From NCBI GenBank assembly GCA_963932465.1, contig OZ010799.1, forward strand, positions 161,568,761 through 161,632,760: a stretch of 64,000 bases of DNA, given 5' to 3'. This DNA is from Maratus speciosus. Taxonomy: Eukaryota > Arthropoda > Arachnida > Araneae > Salticidae. A program made the position numbers and the translations under genes. The notes below the pieces were generated by a model. That model searched no databases and was not told the DNA's origin. It saw only the letters and a list, made by a program, of their open reading frames with translations. Positions 42,946 to 54,390 of this stretch are shown here, one piece after another (position 1 is the first letter of the stretch; every line of letters begins with the position of its first letter).

Positions 42946-43309
42946 TATGAACTTACTGGTAAGAATTTGGAATCCCTCAATAAAAAAAATCAGCCGGATG
43001 CGGAAACACTTTTGCTTTCCGAATCTGGCTGGATGAATTTATTTAGGGATTCTGGATTCTCGCCAGGAAATTTAAATAGGTATTATTGTTTTATAAGACG
43101 AAAGATAGTCTAAATTTAAAATAAAAGAAACTTGCTATTCAAAATTTTCCGGTGTGAATTCCAACACTTATGAGAAGTCTGTCGATTAGTGATGACGTCA
43201 CACTCGTTTCCTCTGGCCTTGAGTATTTCGATGGCAGTGGCTGTAGGTATATAGCAGTAATAAATGACACTTTTCAATTTAACCTATTTGCATCATTAGC
43301 GTATATATG

Positions 43310-43500
43310 CGTCCAGGATTCGTACGGGTGCAGTTATTTTCAAGGCCATATATCAATATTTTTTTTACAGAAAAATAAATCTAGTTTAGACGCACAAAAT
43401 TTCGCTATAATTAAGAAAAGATTTTATGTAAGAAAATACTGGTGCCGAAGAATTTCTCAGTTTAAAAATTCCAGGACCCCTGGCGTCTATTTCAAGAATT
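43310..43500. repeat. MITE-like repeat related to 6510 and 54600
   Basis: GTCCAGGATTCGTACGGG at the left and CCAGGACCCCTGGCGT at the right, with an AATAAATCTAGTTTAGACG centre matched by TAAATCTACGTTAAACGTG in 54600-54795 (inverted). Ends are decayed. Confidence 0.45.
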
Positions 43501-43938
43501 TCTTTTTTTATTCATAAAATACGAATCCAAGCCGGAAATTCCGGAAGAAATATTTTTATATGTAACCACGTAACATATGTCATTGGATAAAACAAAAATT
43601 TCCATTCAGAATTTCTTGTATGAATTACTAATTTCTGAATGAAAATCAAAATTTTCATTTCACGTTTTGGATGGAAATCAGTTAAATTTCCTAAAACAAA
43701 TGTATGAATATATATACTATAATGTACTATATATTACTGTACCATAGGAATAGAATACTAATACTAATAGTATAATACAATGCTAATACTGTAGTATTAT
43801 ACTATACATACTATAATATAATATAATATAATATACTTTCAACACTGTACAGGCCGCTTGACGCATTTATGCGTCATTTATAAAACTATATTTATAATTA
43901 TATTTAAGAAATTCAAAATTCTCCTCTGAAAGTTTGAA
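43501..43938. other. AT-rich stretch with TA-type microsatellite
   Basis: ATAATACTA-type degenerate repeats occur about 43700-43840. No gene. Confidence 0.45.
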
Positions 43939-44193
43939 TACCGGAGAGTGCTGATTATCCGAACAAGTCGGGACCAGCGCTAGTTCGGATAAGCAAAAAA
44001 TCGTATAAATGGACAGCCAATTTAAGGGATGTTCTTAACCATACTAAAACATTCACTCGTTATCCAGGTTTAGGACTGGGTGAACCAGTTAGTGCTGGTG
44101 TGTTTATTTATTTTTTATTTTTTGTTTGTTTGTTTACTTTTTTATCATTTAAAATTTCCTTTTTATCATTTTCTGAATTCCAGAGATTATAAT

Positions 44194-44700
44194 TTAAGCA
44201 AAGAAGTTTTCGATTGTTGCTTGCTTCAAAGAATATATTCTTTTCAATGCTGCCATATCCCGAATTATTCTTAACCCCTTGGGGACGAGCGACACGTATA
44301 CGTGCCGCACGAAACGCTCAGAATCGTGGTTTTTCCTCACCAGTAAAATTTTACTGTAAAATTTGCCTTCTTTAATCAGCGCATTTTCTCGATTCAAGAA
44401 GAAACAAATTTCTGTTTTTAAAAACGGTGACAAAAGATTAAAAATTTCGTAAAAGGCTCCCGTCCCGAAATATTTAATTACATTAGTTGAATAGGAACAG
44501 CATTCTTCTGCCGTTCGAGTCATTTCATAGTTGTTTCCAAACACTCAAAGGCTTCGTTATGCGATGGACCTGGTGCATTTTCAGAGCATTCGTTTTAATT
44601 TTCTTCATTTTCTTTTACATCTTGAATCGCATCCACAATCTCATCATCATTTAAAATCTGATATCCAGGGTCATGTACGTCACTATTTAACCATAAGATG
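44194..44700 (-). pseudogene. C-terminal part of a pogo/Tigger transposase
   Basis: The minus strand encodes DPGYQILNDDEIVDAIQDVK, an acidic tail, then NEAFECLETTMK, a TGA, LERQKNAVPIQLM, the MITE, and RIIRDMAALKRIYSLKQ ending ATIENFFA. The final QATIENFF fits the PCNA-binding (PIP) pattern Q-x-x-I-x-x-F-F; a PCNA-interaction motif is known for pogo transposase. The catalytic DDE domain is not seen here. Confidence 0.7.
44271..44477. mobile_element. TTAA-target MITE inside a pogo/Tigger transposase
   Basis: Left end TTAACCCCTTGGGGACGAGC; right end decayed (CTCCCGTCCCGAAATATTTAA). The interior GGTGACAAAAGATTAAAAAT links it to 18423 and 31038. Removing it rejoins ...IQLM and RIIRDMAALK of the transposase frame, which supports the insertion. 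Confidence 0.75.
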
Positions 44701-44807
44701 AGAGAAATAAACTGTTTTTAAAAGAAAAATTCGGTTAATTTTTTTTCTTTTTTTTCAGAGAAATAAGCTGTTTGATAATTGGAGTCCCGATAATCGGCGC
44801 TCTACTG

Positions 44808-45176
44808 TAGTTATTTTTTGGTTATAATAAGGGTAGATATATCGTGTATAAAACAATAGAAAATTAGTATTATGAACTCGAAATTTTTGATTAAAACCCC
44901 CGCTAGATTTGATAACACTATTTGTGACTTGTATAGAGTTGATTGAAAATGAGTGCTCAGTTATAAATGTTAAAATGTGATAAGTAGAGAAAACTACTTA
45001 TTTGAAGAAGCTTTATAATTACTTTGTTTTGTGCTAATTTATTTCAATTACCTTCTTTGCAGGGCAGTTGTTCTAGTAATGCGTTTAAAGAAGAGCATAT
45101 GCAAACATTTGCGGCAAATTCTCTAGTATATGTAGGTTAATTGCACAATGGTATTAATAAGCATTAAATTAACCCA
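44808..45176. other. AT-rich non-coding stretch
   Basis: No feature is supported. Confidence 0.4.
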
Positions 45177-45381
45177 TTAACCCTTTAGCGGGCGGTGTGC
45201 ACAAAAAAGGACACCTAATTTTAAGAGTACTGGCACCAGTAATATTGAATTAAAATTTTCCCATTACAAAGTATGGCAAAATATAGCAAAAATTCTTTTA
45301 TTTTCTAATAAATTCGTTTGTGAATTCTGGTGTCAGTTCATCATTTCGTAATTTTACAAACCCCGCGCCGGAAAGGGTTAA
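45177..45381. mobile_element. TTAA-target MITE
   Basis: 205 bp, TTAACCCTTTAGCGGGCGG at the left and CCGCGCCGGAAAGGGTTAA at the right. The interior contains GTACTGGCACCAGTAATATT and TTGTGAATTCTGGTG. Confidence 0.75.
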
Positions 45382-45598
45382 AGACGTTGCATTTTCGCAA
45401 CATTATCTTTGTGTTTTATTTATTTTATTGAGAATATTTTTTGAAGAATTTGTTTTGTCACACATTATATATATGACTTTTATTTTCCAGATTTTTTTTA
45501 ATTGATTCAAATTGTAAAAAAATAGGAAAATAAATGAAATAATACAGAATATTTTGATATTTTTTTCGATAAATTTCGAATTGTGTTCATAGTTGCAT

Positions 45599-45811
45599 TT
45601 AACACTAGAAAGACGGGAGATTTTACTCAAGTTTTATAAAAATATTTGATACCAGAATTTTTATTTAAAAATGTTTAACTTATTTAATTATCTCGTTTGT
45701 TTTTCGTTTGTATCGTTTAATCTTATTTTATAAAGAAATTTCTGGTTCGATATCGAAATATATCCATATGGTTTTGGCCAAAATGGCCCCTCACCGTCAT
45801 TCTAATGTTAA
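45599..45811. mobile_element. TTAACACTA-type MITE
   Basis: 213 bp between TTAACACTAGAAAGACGGGA and CACCGTCATTCTAATGTTAA; same family as 34728-34910. Confidence 0.7.
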
Positions 45812-47401
45812 AGAATGAAATAAAATTCAGCAATTGAATATGCGGATATTGTAACAAACTACGTGTAGTAAATGCTACATATCTATAGTACCGCTATATA
45901 AATAATGCTTTAAAATGTTTCATATGGCAAAAATATAGTTAATGTTGAAATGATGTAAAAATGATGTTGAAATGTATGTTGCGTTTTCGCAAAGTTATCA
46001 TATCTGGCATAAAAACAAAACAAAATTTGTAATATCGCTTTTTTTTTTCTCTTAATTAGTCATTAATATGTATCAAATAAAATTTTATTTATTTATGCCA
46101 AGTATAAGAAGCTGCCGTCCTTAACGGGTTAATAAACATAAATTAAGTGCCGCGAATACATTTAAATGTTTTTAAATTATTTTTTACACAATTTATGTGT
46201 TTATAAAGTATAGCGATACCATTAAAAACCTTTTTACGAACTTAGATATCACTAAGATTATATCGGTTCGATCTGCAAAGTTATATTGCGGTAATTATTT
46301 AACTTCGAAAAGTAATTAGTCCGTGGAGGATAGGCAATTATTTTAAAGTAAGTGAAAATTATCATTATCTCACTTTAGATAGCTAAAGTTGGACTACAAA
46401 ATTTTAATTATGAATTTCTCCATGAAATCACCATAAAAAAATTCATTGAATGTTCGTTTTACGAGTTTTGTAAAAGAAAAAATAAATTAGAAAGTATAGA
46501 TTGTTTAAAGCTAGAAATAAATGTTTTAAAAAGAGTTAAAATGAAGAAGGCAATATTTTAAAGAAGCGAGATAACTAAAGCTCACTGCTATTAAATATCA
46601 TTTATCATCTAAATATCATTTAGATCATCATCTAAATATCATTTTAGCTCTCCTAATGGCTTCTATATTTTGAGTATAATATTTTAAAGATGATAAATTA
46701 AAATATTCTCAAGTTTAAAGTTACAAATTATAAATATTTTTTGCATTTTATTATATGGTGTCTAATCACACAAGTACGATAACAAGAGTAAACTAATTAC
46801 ACTAAATATCATTTTATGTTTCTAAATGAATATTTAATTCACTGATATATTTCAAATTTAGTATATTAATACTTTATTACGTAGAAAGTAGAACAACCTG
46901 AAAATTTTTATGCTTGTTATTTTATATTTTGTTCGATAATTAAGGCTTTTTGATGCCTCTAATTATTATTTGTAATACATAAATGATTTTTTCATTGTAT
47001 AATATTTTAAAGTGGATTATGAAAGGATATTCTATGCGTAAAATACTATAATCTAACTATTTTTATGTCGTAGTATTTTACATCCTGTTGCATATGTAAT
47101 ATATTTTTAAGGAAGAAAGGTGAATTTTTAACTTCTTGACTGAATACATTTAATTTATTGTCACAAAACAAACAAAAAACGAGAACATTAGGATTGATAG
47201 ACGTTATTTAGGGATATAAAATACATTTTTTTTTAAATTAAGAACAAAAAGCTCAAAGATAGAAGGAGGTGTCAAGCGACCCAAATAATCCGAATTACGT
47301 TCAGACAACATGGTGATATTTCTTTCGTCTTTCTGTCGACGGTGCCGCTTGTTAACTTTTTTCTATAAGGATCGTTTTATTTTTTTCTTCTAACAAAAAA
47401 T
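45812..47401. other. AT-rich stretch
   Basis: CCGTCCTTAACGGGTTAA near 46116-46132 looks like another TTAA-MITE end without a partner. Short repeats of TCATCTAAATATCATTTA lie near 46600-46645. No gene. Confidence 0.4.
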
Positions 47402-47728
47402 ATGCTTGTAATTTTTCTTCCTCCAAGATCTTCCTCCTCCTGTATCTTCTTTCAAAGTTTCTTTTTCTGTCTCCTGACGCTGTCTTTATCGTTGACGATA
47501 TCCTTATTCCCTGTTGTCACAATTCATGCATCCCGAAGTATAGATGAAGCTCTTAACACAATTTACCTATATACCAGTAAAGCTGTGTGCGAAAGGGATA
47601 TGCGTTTGGGAGTGTCTTCTTTCGAAAGCCCAGCTTCGAATTCTGATTCCGACAAACTGTCTGCTTCAAAGTTCCCACTATTTGAATCTTCTGACAATAT
47701 CTGTAATTTAGAGCAGAAAAATAATTAA
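47402..47728 (+). CDS. uncharacterised 108-codon ORF (weak)
   Basis: The frame opens with about 45 hydrophobic and Ser-rich residues (MLVIFLPPRSS..., FFFCLLTLSLSLTISLF) and then becomes polar (SFESPASNSDSDKLSASK). The nucleotides behind the hydrophobic part are a long pyrimidine-rich tract, so that part could equally be intronic. I recognise no family. It is listed because base composition here is less AT-rich than in the surroundings and because a candidate exon follows at 47833. Confidence 0.2.
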   Translation: MLVIFLPPRSSSSCIFFQSFFFCLLTLSLSLTISLFPVVTIHASRSIDEALNTIYLYTSKAVCERDMRLGVSSFESPASNSDSDKLSASKFPLFESSDNICNLEQKNN

Positions 47729-47832
47729 CATACCCTCTCGCGGTTTCTCCCATCTCCTATTTCCCCCTTAATCCTCATGATGACTGAGTGCGTTTTCATT
47801 GGTTTTTGCTCCACATTCTCCTCTCCTTCCAG

Positions 47833-47919
47833 AAATGCTATCAAGACATGCTGTGGTCCGTCATCCAAATATGTGACTCTGAACGCATTGAAAAACAGAA
47901 GGAAGAGCAGGGAACATAA
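47833..47919 (+). CDS. candidate terminal exon of an unknown host gene
   Basis: A strong acceptor (CTCCTCTCCTTCCAG ending at 47832) precedes an open phase-0 frame of 28 residues, KCYQDMLWSVIQICDSERIE then KQKEEQGT, ending in TAA at 47917-47919. AATAAA-type signals follow near 48090-48106. The residue mix looks protein-like and amphipathic, with a charged C-terminus. I do not recognise the protein, and no upstream exon can be joined with confidence. Confidence 0.3.
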   Translation, partial: KCYQDMLWSVIQICDSERIEKQKEEQGT

Positions 47920-48517
47920 TGAAGACAAAAGAGAGAAAGCGACGAACGAACGAAACAATACTTAGAATTCTTGCTCACTTATACGTGAAAAGGCTATAAA
48001 AAATCACATAAGTCAAGATTCACATAACTATTAAATAATTCATAATCAGAGCTTATTTAAACATTTCGTACACTAAAAATGAAATTTCAAATAAATTCAG
48101 CGAAAATAAATTTAACATTTTTAAAATTTTTGCAATAAAGGATCAAAAATAAGCATTTGAGAAAAAGTTCAAGACAAAGTAGCAGCAAATAAAAAAATTG
48201 TCCACATATCTCAATTTTTTTGTGTGAACTTAGTACCACCAGTGGAAAATTTTCCGCGCCATCCATCATCGAAAATCTAAAAAAAGTTTTTGTTCGGCCA
48301 ACCCTATTAATCATAGATGCCAACATATCTTAATTATTCCGGAGTCTGATTCAAGACAAACAAATTTAAAACCAGAAAGTGTTTATAAGATAATGCATCT
48401 CCTTTGAGCATTGTACTTATTAGCTTTCACTTTAAAATCACTTATTAAATAAAATTTTTGATTGGAAACATGTTTGTCTTCTATCAGACACCGCATTAAT
48501 GAAGAGATGTTGCTATA
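47920..48517. other. non-coding stretch
   Basis: Would be the 3' untranslated side of the candidate exon if that is real. The minus-strand frame at 48087-48326 has no recognised domain. Confidence 0.35.
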
Positions 48518-48519
48518 TA

Positions 48520-49080
48520 CAGGGTGTTCCGTTAAAGGGGTCCAATATTAATAGGGGTAATAGAGGAGATCACATGGAGCATAAATCAGTATATAAAGCC
48601 TGGTCGGATCTCAATAGTTTTCAAGTTACAGCAAATAGAATGAAAATTCGGAAAATTGTAAAAGAACCCTCATTGTTAAACTATCGATAATGCTACATAA
48701 AAACGAAGCACATATTTAGAAAGAGCAGAAAAAACCTACAAAATGACATCAATTGTATTAAAATAGCAATATTTATTGACGAGTTACAAGCCCTGAAACA
48801 GTGAAAAAAGTACGAAATCCAATATACATCAAAATAGTTAATCGTTAATTCCAAAAAGACAACTCTAGCTACAACAAGGAAAATGTAGTAAAATTTGATC
48901 CATTCCGAAAACTTTCGAAAAAGCTTACAATGAACCATATCGGTTTAATTGTGTGAGAGAAATTAATCAGTTTCTTAGTTACAACTCCGCTTTCTTTGAC
49001 ACTAGCAAAGGTTAAACTCCGCCCATCACGATTGGAAACACCGCCTTTTTAATTACTCTCAACTATACATTTTCGATCAT
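48520..49080 (+). repeat. left long inverted terminus of DD41D copy 2
   Basis: About 561 bp inversely homologous to 50925-51484, as in copy 1. Confidence 0.85.
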
Positions 49081-49589
49081 GGCAACATTTTTAATTATTC
49101 AAGAGTTGAATGAACCAAAATAACTTTACAATAATAGTCTACATTTTAAAGTGGTCTTTTATTGATATAAAGCTTAAGTTAAATTCTTTAAAATTAAACT
49201 GGTGGTGAAAATTCGGAAATAATTAAAAATATTGCGATTTGTAACTATGCAAGAAGTTTCAGTACATGTTTTACATGGACAATTATTGTATGTATATGTT
49301 CATCATAATTTATGATAGGAAATAATAATAACAAATAGCATAATAATTTTATTAATTATAAATTTTAAAAAGACACTAAATTTTAAATTAATTCATACAA
49401 ACTTTGTAATTTACAATTTGAGTACACCACAGTCTGTGACTTACAAAATACTGTGCCAAAAAGTGTTGAAAATAAAAGAAAAATGACAAATAAAGAATTA
49501 CATTCCACGTACTTTATGACATATGTGAAGCATAGTCTTCTGGCCTGCGCTGCACAGTTCAATGTCGGAAGGCAGACGAACGGACATTA
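49081..49589. other. internal non-coding spacer of DD41D copy 2
   Basis: AT-rich sequence on the 3' side of the transposase, nearly identical to 21112-21620. Confidence 0.5.
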
Positions 49590-50665
49590 TTATAATAGGT
49601 GTTCGTAGTTGCGCCCATTAACAGAATCGCACAGCCGACAGCGACGTCGTAAAGATTGGCGAACACGCCGAAAAACTCCGACGCAGTTGGGAATGTCTCC
49701 TGCAGCGACAACGATTCGCGCTAGTAAATCCTCCGGTGTATCCACAGGCGTTTCATACACCAGCGATTTAAGGTGTCCCCAAACAAAAAAGTCTAACGGA
49801 TTGAGGTCTGGAGAGCGTGCAGGCCAAGCAACAGGTCCACTGCGTCCAATCCATTTCCCAGGATATGTTGAATTGAGGTGATTGCGAACACCTATGAAAA
49901 AATGTGCCGGTGCGCCATCGTGCATAAACCACATATTGTGGCGCAATGTTGCTGGCACATTTTGCAGTAACTGCGGTAAGATATCCCGTAGGAAAACCAA
50001 GTACGTACTGCCATTGAGTACATCTGGGAGTAAATATGGTCCTATGAGATAATCGCCGAGGACACCTGCCCATATGTTCACACTGAACTTTTGTTGTGCG
50101 TTCGACGGGAAAACAGCGTGCGGATTTGTATATGACCATGTGTGCATATTGTGCGTGTTTACCACGCCCTCTCTCGTAAATGTTGCTTCATCAGTAAATA
50201 AAATATTTTCCAGAAATTGTGGATTATTTTCTGTTACATTAAGCAACCAGCGTACGAATTCTGTCCGCTGAGCACAATCTGTTACTGATAACAGTTGTAC
50301 CCGCTGCACATGAAAGGGTGCATGTTTTCTGCACGCAGAACACGCCACACACTTTGGTGAGAAACACCGACTTCAGACGCAGCAGCTCGTGTACTCGTGG
50401 AGGGGTTATCTTTAAAAATATTCAGTACATCTTCTTCCATTGCAGGTGTTCGTACATGTCGAGGTTTCCCTGCATCAATGCTTGCTGTATTAAACGATCC
50501 AGTCTCCTGTAATCGTCTATCGATTTTTATGAAGAGTTTCGAACTTGGGCAACGTCTCCTTGGAAATTGCTCACGGTACATGCGCTGTGCTAGACATGCA
50601 TTTCCATGAGCTTGCCCGTACATCAGATGCATGTCCGCATATTCTTCGTTAGAGTATTCCGGCAT
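49590..50665 (-). CDS. DD41D transposase, two frames joined at a slippery heptamer (copy 2)
   Basis: Same architecture as copy 1: upstream frame 50282-50665, downstream frame from 49590, joined length 358 residues. The catalytic Asp in LFTDEAT, MHDGAPAH and LNPLDFF are intact. Differences from copy 1: RRLQETGSF for RRLRETGSY, FTREG for FARKG, PHAVF for PHTVF and PNCVG for PNSVG. No stop codon or indel other than the shared frame change is seen, so a frameshifted product could be functional. Confidence 0.88.
50248..50318 (-). promoter_or_regulatory. candidate -1 ribosomal frameshift signal (copy 2)
   Basis: CCCTTTC at 50312-50318 (minus strand) in the same phase as copy 1, with the same downstream pairing segments and the CTGTTATCAGTAACAG hairpin. 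No base differs between the copies across this signal. Confidence 0.5.
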
Positions 50666-50924
50666 AATTATTATACATCAACTTACTACAATCCCACTTA
50701 CAACAGCCTCCCTTTAACATAACGCCCACTGATGACTGCTGTTTTATTACACTTTTCTTCCTATACACATAGAAAATTTGCATAAAAAGTAATTCTTCTT
50801 CATCATCCTGAAAGTTCATGGAGGAAACGCAGCAGTCACGGAGTTTGCTTTAAGACAAGGCGAGAGCTGCACAATATGTCATTCACTTGACCAGACTGAA
50901 TAATGAAAGGGTATTGATAGAGGT
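50666..50924 (-). other. 5' leader of the DD41D transposase, copy 2
   Basis: Matches 22697-22955 apart from single-base differences. No assignable promoter. Confidence 0.4.
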
Positions 50925-51484
50925 TGATCAGAAATGTATAATTGAAAGATATTAAAACGGGGTGTTTACAATCGTCATGGGCGGAGTTTCGCCCTTTCCG
51001 AGCGTGCAACAGTACAGAGTTGTAACTAGGGAACTGCTTGATTTCTCCCATACAATTTAACTGATATGGTTTATTGTCAGCTTCTTCGAAAGCTTTCGGA
51101 ATGGACCAAATTTTATAACATTTTCCTTGATGTAGGTAGAGTTGCATTTTTGGAATTAACGATTAACTATTTTGCTAAATATTTGATTTTGTATTTTTTC
51201 ACTGTTTCAGAGCTTGTAACTCGCCATTAATTCTCAATATTCTAAAACAACTTATGTCATTTCGTAGGATTTTTTCTGCTCTTTCTAAATATGTGCTTCG
51301 TTTTTATGTAGCATTATCGATAGTTTAGCAATGAGGTTTTTTTTACAAATTTCCGATTTTTCATTCTATTTGCTGTAACTTGAAAATTATTGAGATCCGG
51401 CCAGGCATTATATACTGATCTATGCTCCGTGTGATCTCCTCTATTACCCCTATTAATATTGGACCCCTTTAACGGAACACCCTG
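50925..51484 (-). repeat. right long inverted terminus of DD41D copy 2
   Basis: Partner of 48520-49080. The 103-codon frame of copy 1 is also open here (50836-51147), with one residue changed (PYQLNC for PYQFNC). Confidence 0.8.
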
Positions 51485-51486
51485 TA

Positions 51487-53264
51487 TAAGTTAATATACA
51501 TCGTTTACACAAATTACATACATTTTATTTTTTTTATTATGCACAAAAAGTGCCATATAAGACATTTTTGGCACCGGTTACATTATAAAAATTAATAATT
51601 CCTAAAACAAACACATAGATGATCATAACAAAATTATTTATTGGGTGTTTTTAATTTTTGTGACGCTGATGCAACTGAATTTTTTTTTTTCCAAAACCAG
51701 CCCTATTCCCGGACTTACGCTTAACGAAACACATAAAGGTAGATAGTTTTCTAAAGTGGTTTAACTGTAAAACTTTCTGAACCAAAGAAGCATTTTCAGA
51801 AAACAGAAAATAAAACTCACAGCTTATCTGACAACTTTTTTTTTTCAGAATTCATGATATGTATCTTCTGTTTTTAAAAGTAAATATAAATAATAAATTG
51901 ATGCAATCAATCATCAAGTGAAAAAAATTTATTTTCAAAAAGCTGAAAATAATAATAAAAGAAATTCATTTAATTTTCATGATAGTTATATAAAATTTTA
52001 CCGAAATATACATTTCACCATAAGTATACTGAACACATTAGAAGAAATTTCCAATCTTATTATAATTTTATGATTTAAAAAAATTAAATTTAAAGCAAAA
52101 ATTTAAAATGTTCCATGCGTCTTAATTTTTGATATATTTCCTAGATTTTGCATTTTAGTCGCTAAACCTCTATTGCAAACAAATGTGTGTACCTATTTTT
52201 TAATCCCTTGAATAGCAAATTTTTTAGAGAGTTTTTTCTGAATTCCATGTCGATTTTCATCAAAATTTTGCCTTTTAATAAATTAAAAATCAAATTTAAT
52301 TATCTTAACGAAGTCGAATTTTAAAATGCGTACACAGTTTCTTTGTAAGCACTATCAGGAGTCTTCCTTGTCAGTTTCATGATTTTGGATAAAGAATTAA
52401 GTAGCAAGAAATATTTCAAAAATTTAAAAAAAAAATCTGAAACATCAGTAATGAGAAAAACAGATTTAAGGTATATTAAAAGGCCAAAACATTTTTGTAA
52501 ACAAACTTGAAACACATGTAACTTTGCGTAAAATAGTCGCATCTACATGCTTTTTTCCACGAATGAATTAGTACAAATTTAAGAACAATAATACGCACAA
52601 AAAGAAATGTCGATTTGGGGGTCAATTTTTGCCCACATAAAGGTCCACGGTCCACTTAACTGGGAAAAATGTGCCACTTTCCCGAAAAAAAAAGAAAATA
52701 ATGGAAAACTAAATGCGCAGTATTAACTTCTAAAGTGCTATTATATTATTTCTCTCAGCTCTGAGTTTCTTCTTTTTGATAATTGTTCGTTGTTAAAAAA
52801 TTTTCTCCATACTAAACTTTCAAATATTGGGAAAATGTCTCATTTATATGGGCGATTCTCCAGTAAGTGTGTAATTTGTGTCTCTCGTGGTTATATGCTT
52901 CATTTTATCATTTATACAATTTTCTTTAGCATAAAATATATTTTGCAATGCCTTTCTACAATTTCGAAAAGACTTTTTAAGAAAATAACTGTAAATTTTA
53001 CTCCAATAATGTTTTAAATACTCAAATTGTCACATCTGCTCCTTGTTGCCCACTTCATGCACTGATATCTTCTGGAATATATTTAAGTGCAATGAAAAAA
53101 ACTACTTTTAGAAATTTTACTATATAAAATATAAATTTAAGGTCTAAATAATGAAATAAATAATTTTGATTGTAAATTATAAACAGTTTAATATTTATTC
53201 TGGTCAGAGTAATGATGCCCACTAGTTTTTATGCCACTACTGTCTCCCTTTATAAAAATGCGCA
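51487..53264. other. AT-rich stretch
   Basis: Short homopolymer runs and several ORFs below 80 codons without domains. No repeat family recognised. Confidence 0.4.
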
Positions 53265-54390
53265 ATGGCCATCCATGGAACTAACAATAAAAAGGAACTG
53301 ACATATCCTTAACCCCTTAATTCTCGCTCCCGTCAATATCACGGACTAAGGTGTCGTTCGTTATTTCTCGTGCCCGTCATATTTCCGGGCTGCAGATTTA
53401 TTGCTGGAAAAAACTTCTGAAACCATAAAGATTTAACTAGCATTTCCGTGTGAAGTCCTTGAATATTAGCGTTTGGGTTTTGTTTCTGGCACTGATTGTG
53501 ATGTTGGACTTTGTATTGCATGTTTCGAAATATATCACATCCAAAAAAAATTATCAATAATCAAAATTTAATGTATATTATATTATTTGTAAAAGTTTGT
53601 TTGATGATGATAAATAAAGAACTAAAATGTGAAAAATAAAGGTTTTATTCCCATTAATTTGTATGGTGTAAAACAAACATTAAAACACAGAACTCTCGCA
53701 TGATGGCTTTTCCCCAAATGTGTATTCGTTATATAACATCTTTTTTTTTCGCCTTAAAAAAAAACTAATTGCATAATTTATATAGAAACCTTATAGTTAT
53801 TCAATTTCTGTAACAAAAAAATTATATAGGTACTTTTTTGTTGGTTTTTTTCAAATTTTAAGCGACCGTAAAGGGTTTTAAATAGTGAAGTTTCAACTGT
53901 AACCACTTTTGCGATGGCTGAATACCTCCGGTTGAAACTTCTACCAGTAAATTTATATAGTATTTTCTCTGTATTTAAAGGTATTATTAATGCGAAGTTT
54001 CAGTCAAAAATAATGGCAGAAACAGATTTTCATTTTTACTTGTGGAAGTTCACTTTTTCGGTAGTCAGACCCTGTGTTTCTGCCATATTGTTGCAACCGG
54101 TGAGACAAACTGACTCTTTTAACAGGGAATATGACACCAGTAAAAACAAATAGAAGTTTTTACCATATTTGGGAGAAAATATTTCCACGAGTAAGGCACA
54201 TTAATAAGACAAAATTTTCTATTTGATTTTACTGGTGGGAAATTTTCCCCTGCGGTATTCAGAAACTGTAGATCAGATTTAAAAAAAAGCAGCCTCCATC
54301 TTGTGACAACCTCTTCAGTTACTTCACTCGCAACTGGTATACAGTACACTATTTGTCTCCTCCTCTTTATTTATAACTCCATTTGGCCAT
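53265..54390 (-). repeat. dispersed repeat R1, copy 3, split by a TTAA element
   Basis: Reverse-orientation match to 10136-10715: AGGAACTGACATATCC at 53294-53309, then after the insertion AATAGTGAAGTTTCAACTGT, GTGGAAGTTCACTTTTTCGG, TTCTGCCATATTGTTGCAAC and CTTGTGACAACCTCTTCAGT up to GGAGTTATAAATAAAG read in reverse. No coding capacity. Confidence 0.65.
53309..53881. mobile_element. TTAA-target element with a recognisable empty site
   Basis: 573 bp between TTAACCCCTTAATTCTCGC and GCGACCGTAAAGGGTTTTAA. R1 copy 2 has CACTATTTTAAGGATATG uninterrupted at the same point, so the pre-insertion site is known and the target is exactly TTAA. The 72-codon minus-strand ORF inside shows no domain. Confidence 0.7.

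Larger units (their letters stand above)
42071..43238. mobile_element. palindromic MITE with CRE sites, copy C, split by a pogo/Tigger element
   Basis: The outer halves 42071-42232 and 42946-43238 are the two arms of the family seen at 2322 and 6626 (GCTGCCATCGAAATACTCAA, GTGACGTCATCACTAATCG, TGATGACGTCACACTCG). GCTGTAG flanks both ends. The 713-bp insertion lies at a TA in the AATAATAAATATA stretch. Confidence 0.75.
43941..44807 (-). mobile_element. decayed pogo/Tigger transposon split by a TTAA MITE
   Basis: The right end, read inward, is CAGTAGAGCGCCGATTATCG, a Tigger-like terminus with TA outside. The left end CCGGAGAGTGCTGATTATCC matches with several changes and also has TA outside. A minus-strand transposase C-terminus lies inside (44194-44700), broken by the MITE at 44271-44477. 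Confidence 0.7.
48520..51484 (-). mobile_element. mariner-superfamily (DD41D) transposon, copy 2
   Basis: TA flanks at 48518-48519 and 51485-51486; 2965 bp; ends identical to copy 1. The 14-bp length difference is explained by one A (AAAAAACC run) and a 13-bp segment beside GATCATG at 49081. Orientation is the same as copy 1, 28 kb away. Confidence 0.93.

Noticed and set aside
44080..44274. 64-codon plus-strand ORF with a hydrophobic run
   Set aside because: Low-complexity T-rich sequence next to the decayed Tigger transposase on the other strand.
47725..47958. 77-codon minus-strand ORF with a hydrophobic start
   Set aside because: Antisense to the candidate exon, with pyrimidine tracts read in reverse; no family resemblance. 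The plus-strand exon reading was preferred, though weakly.
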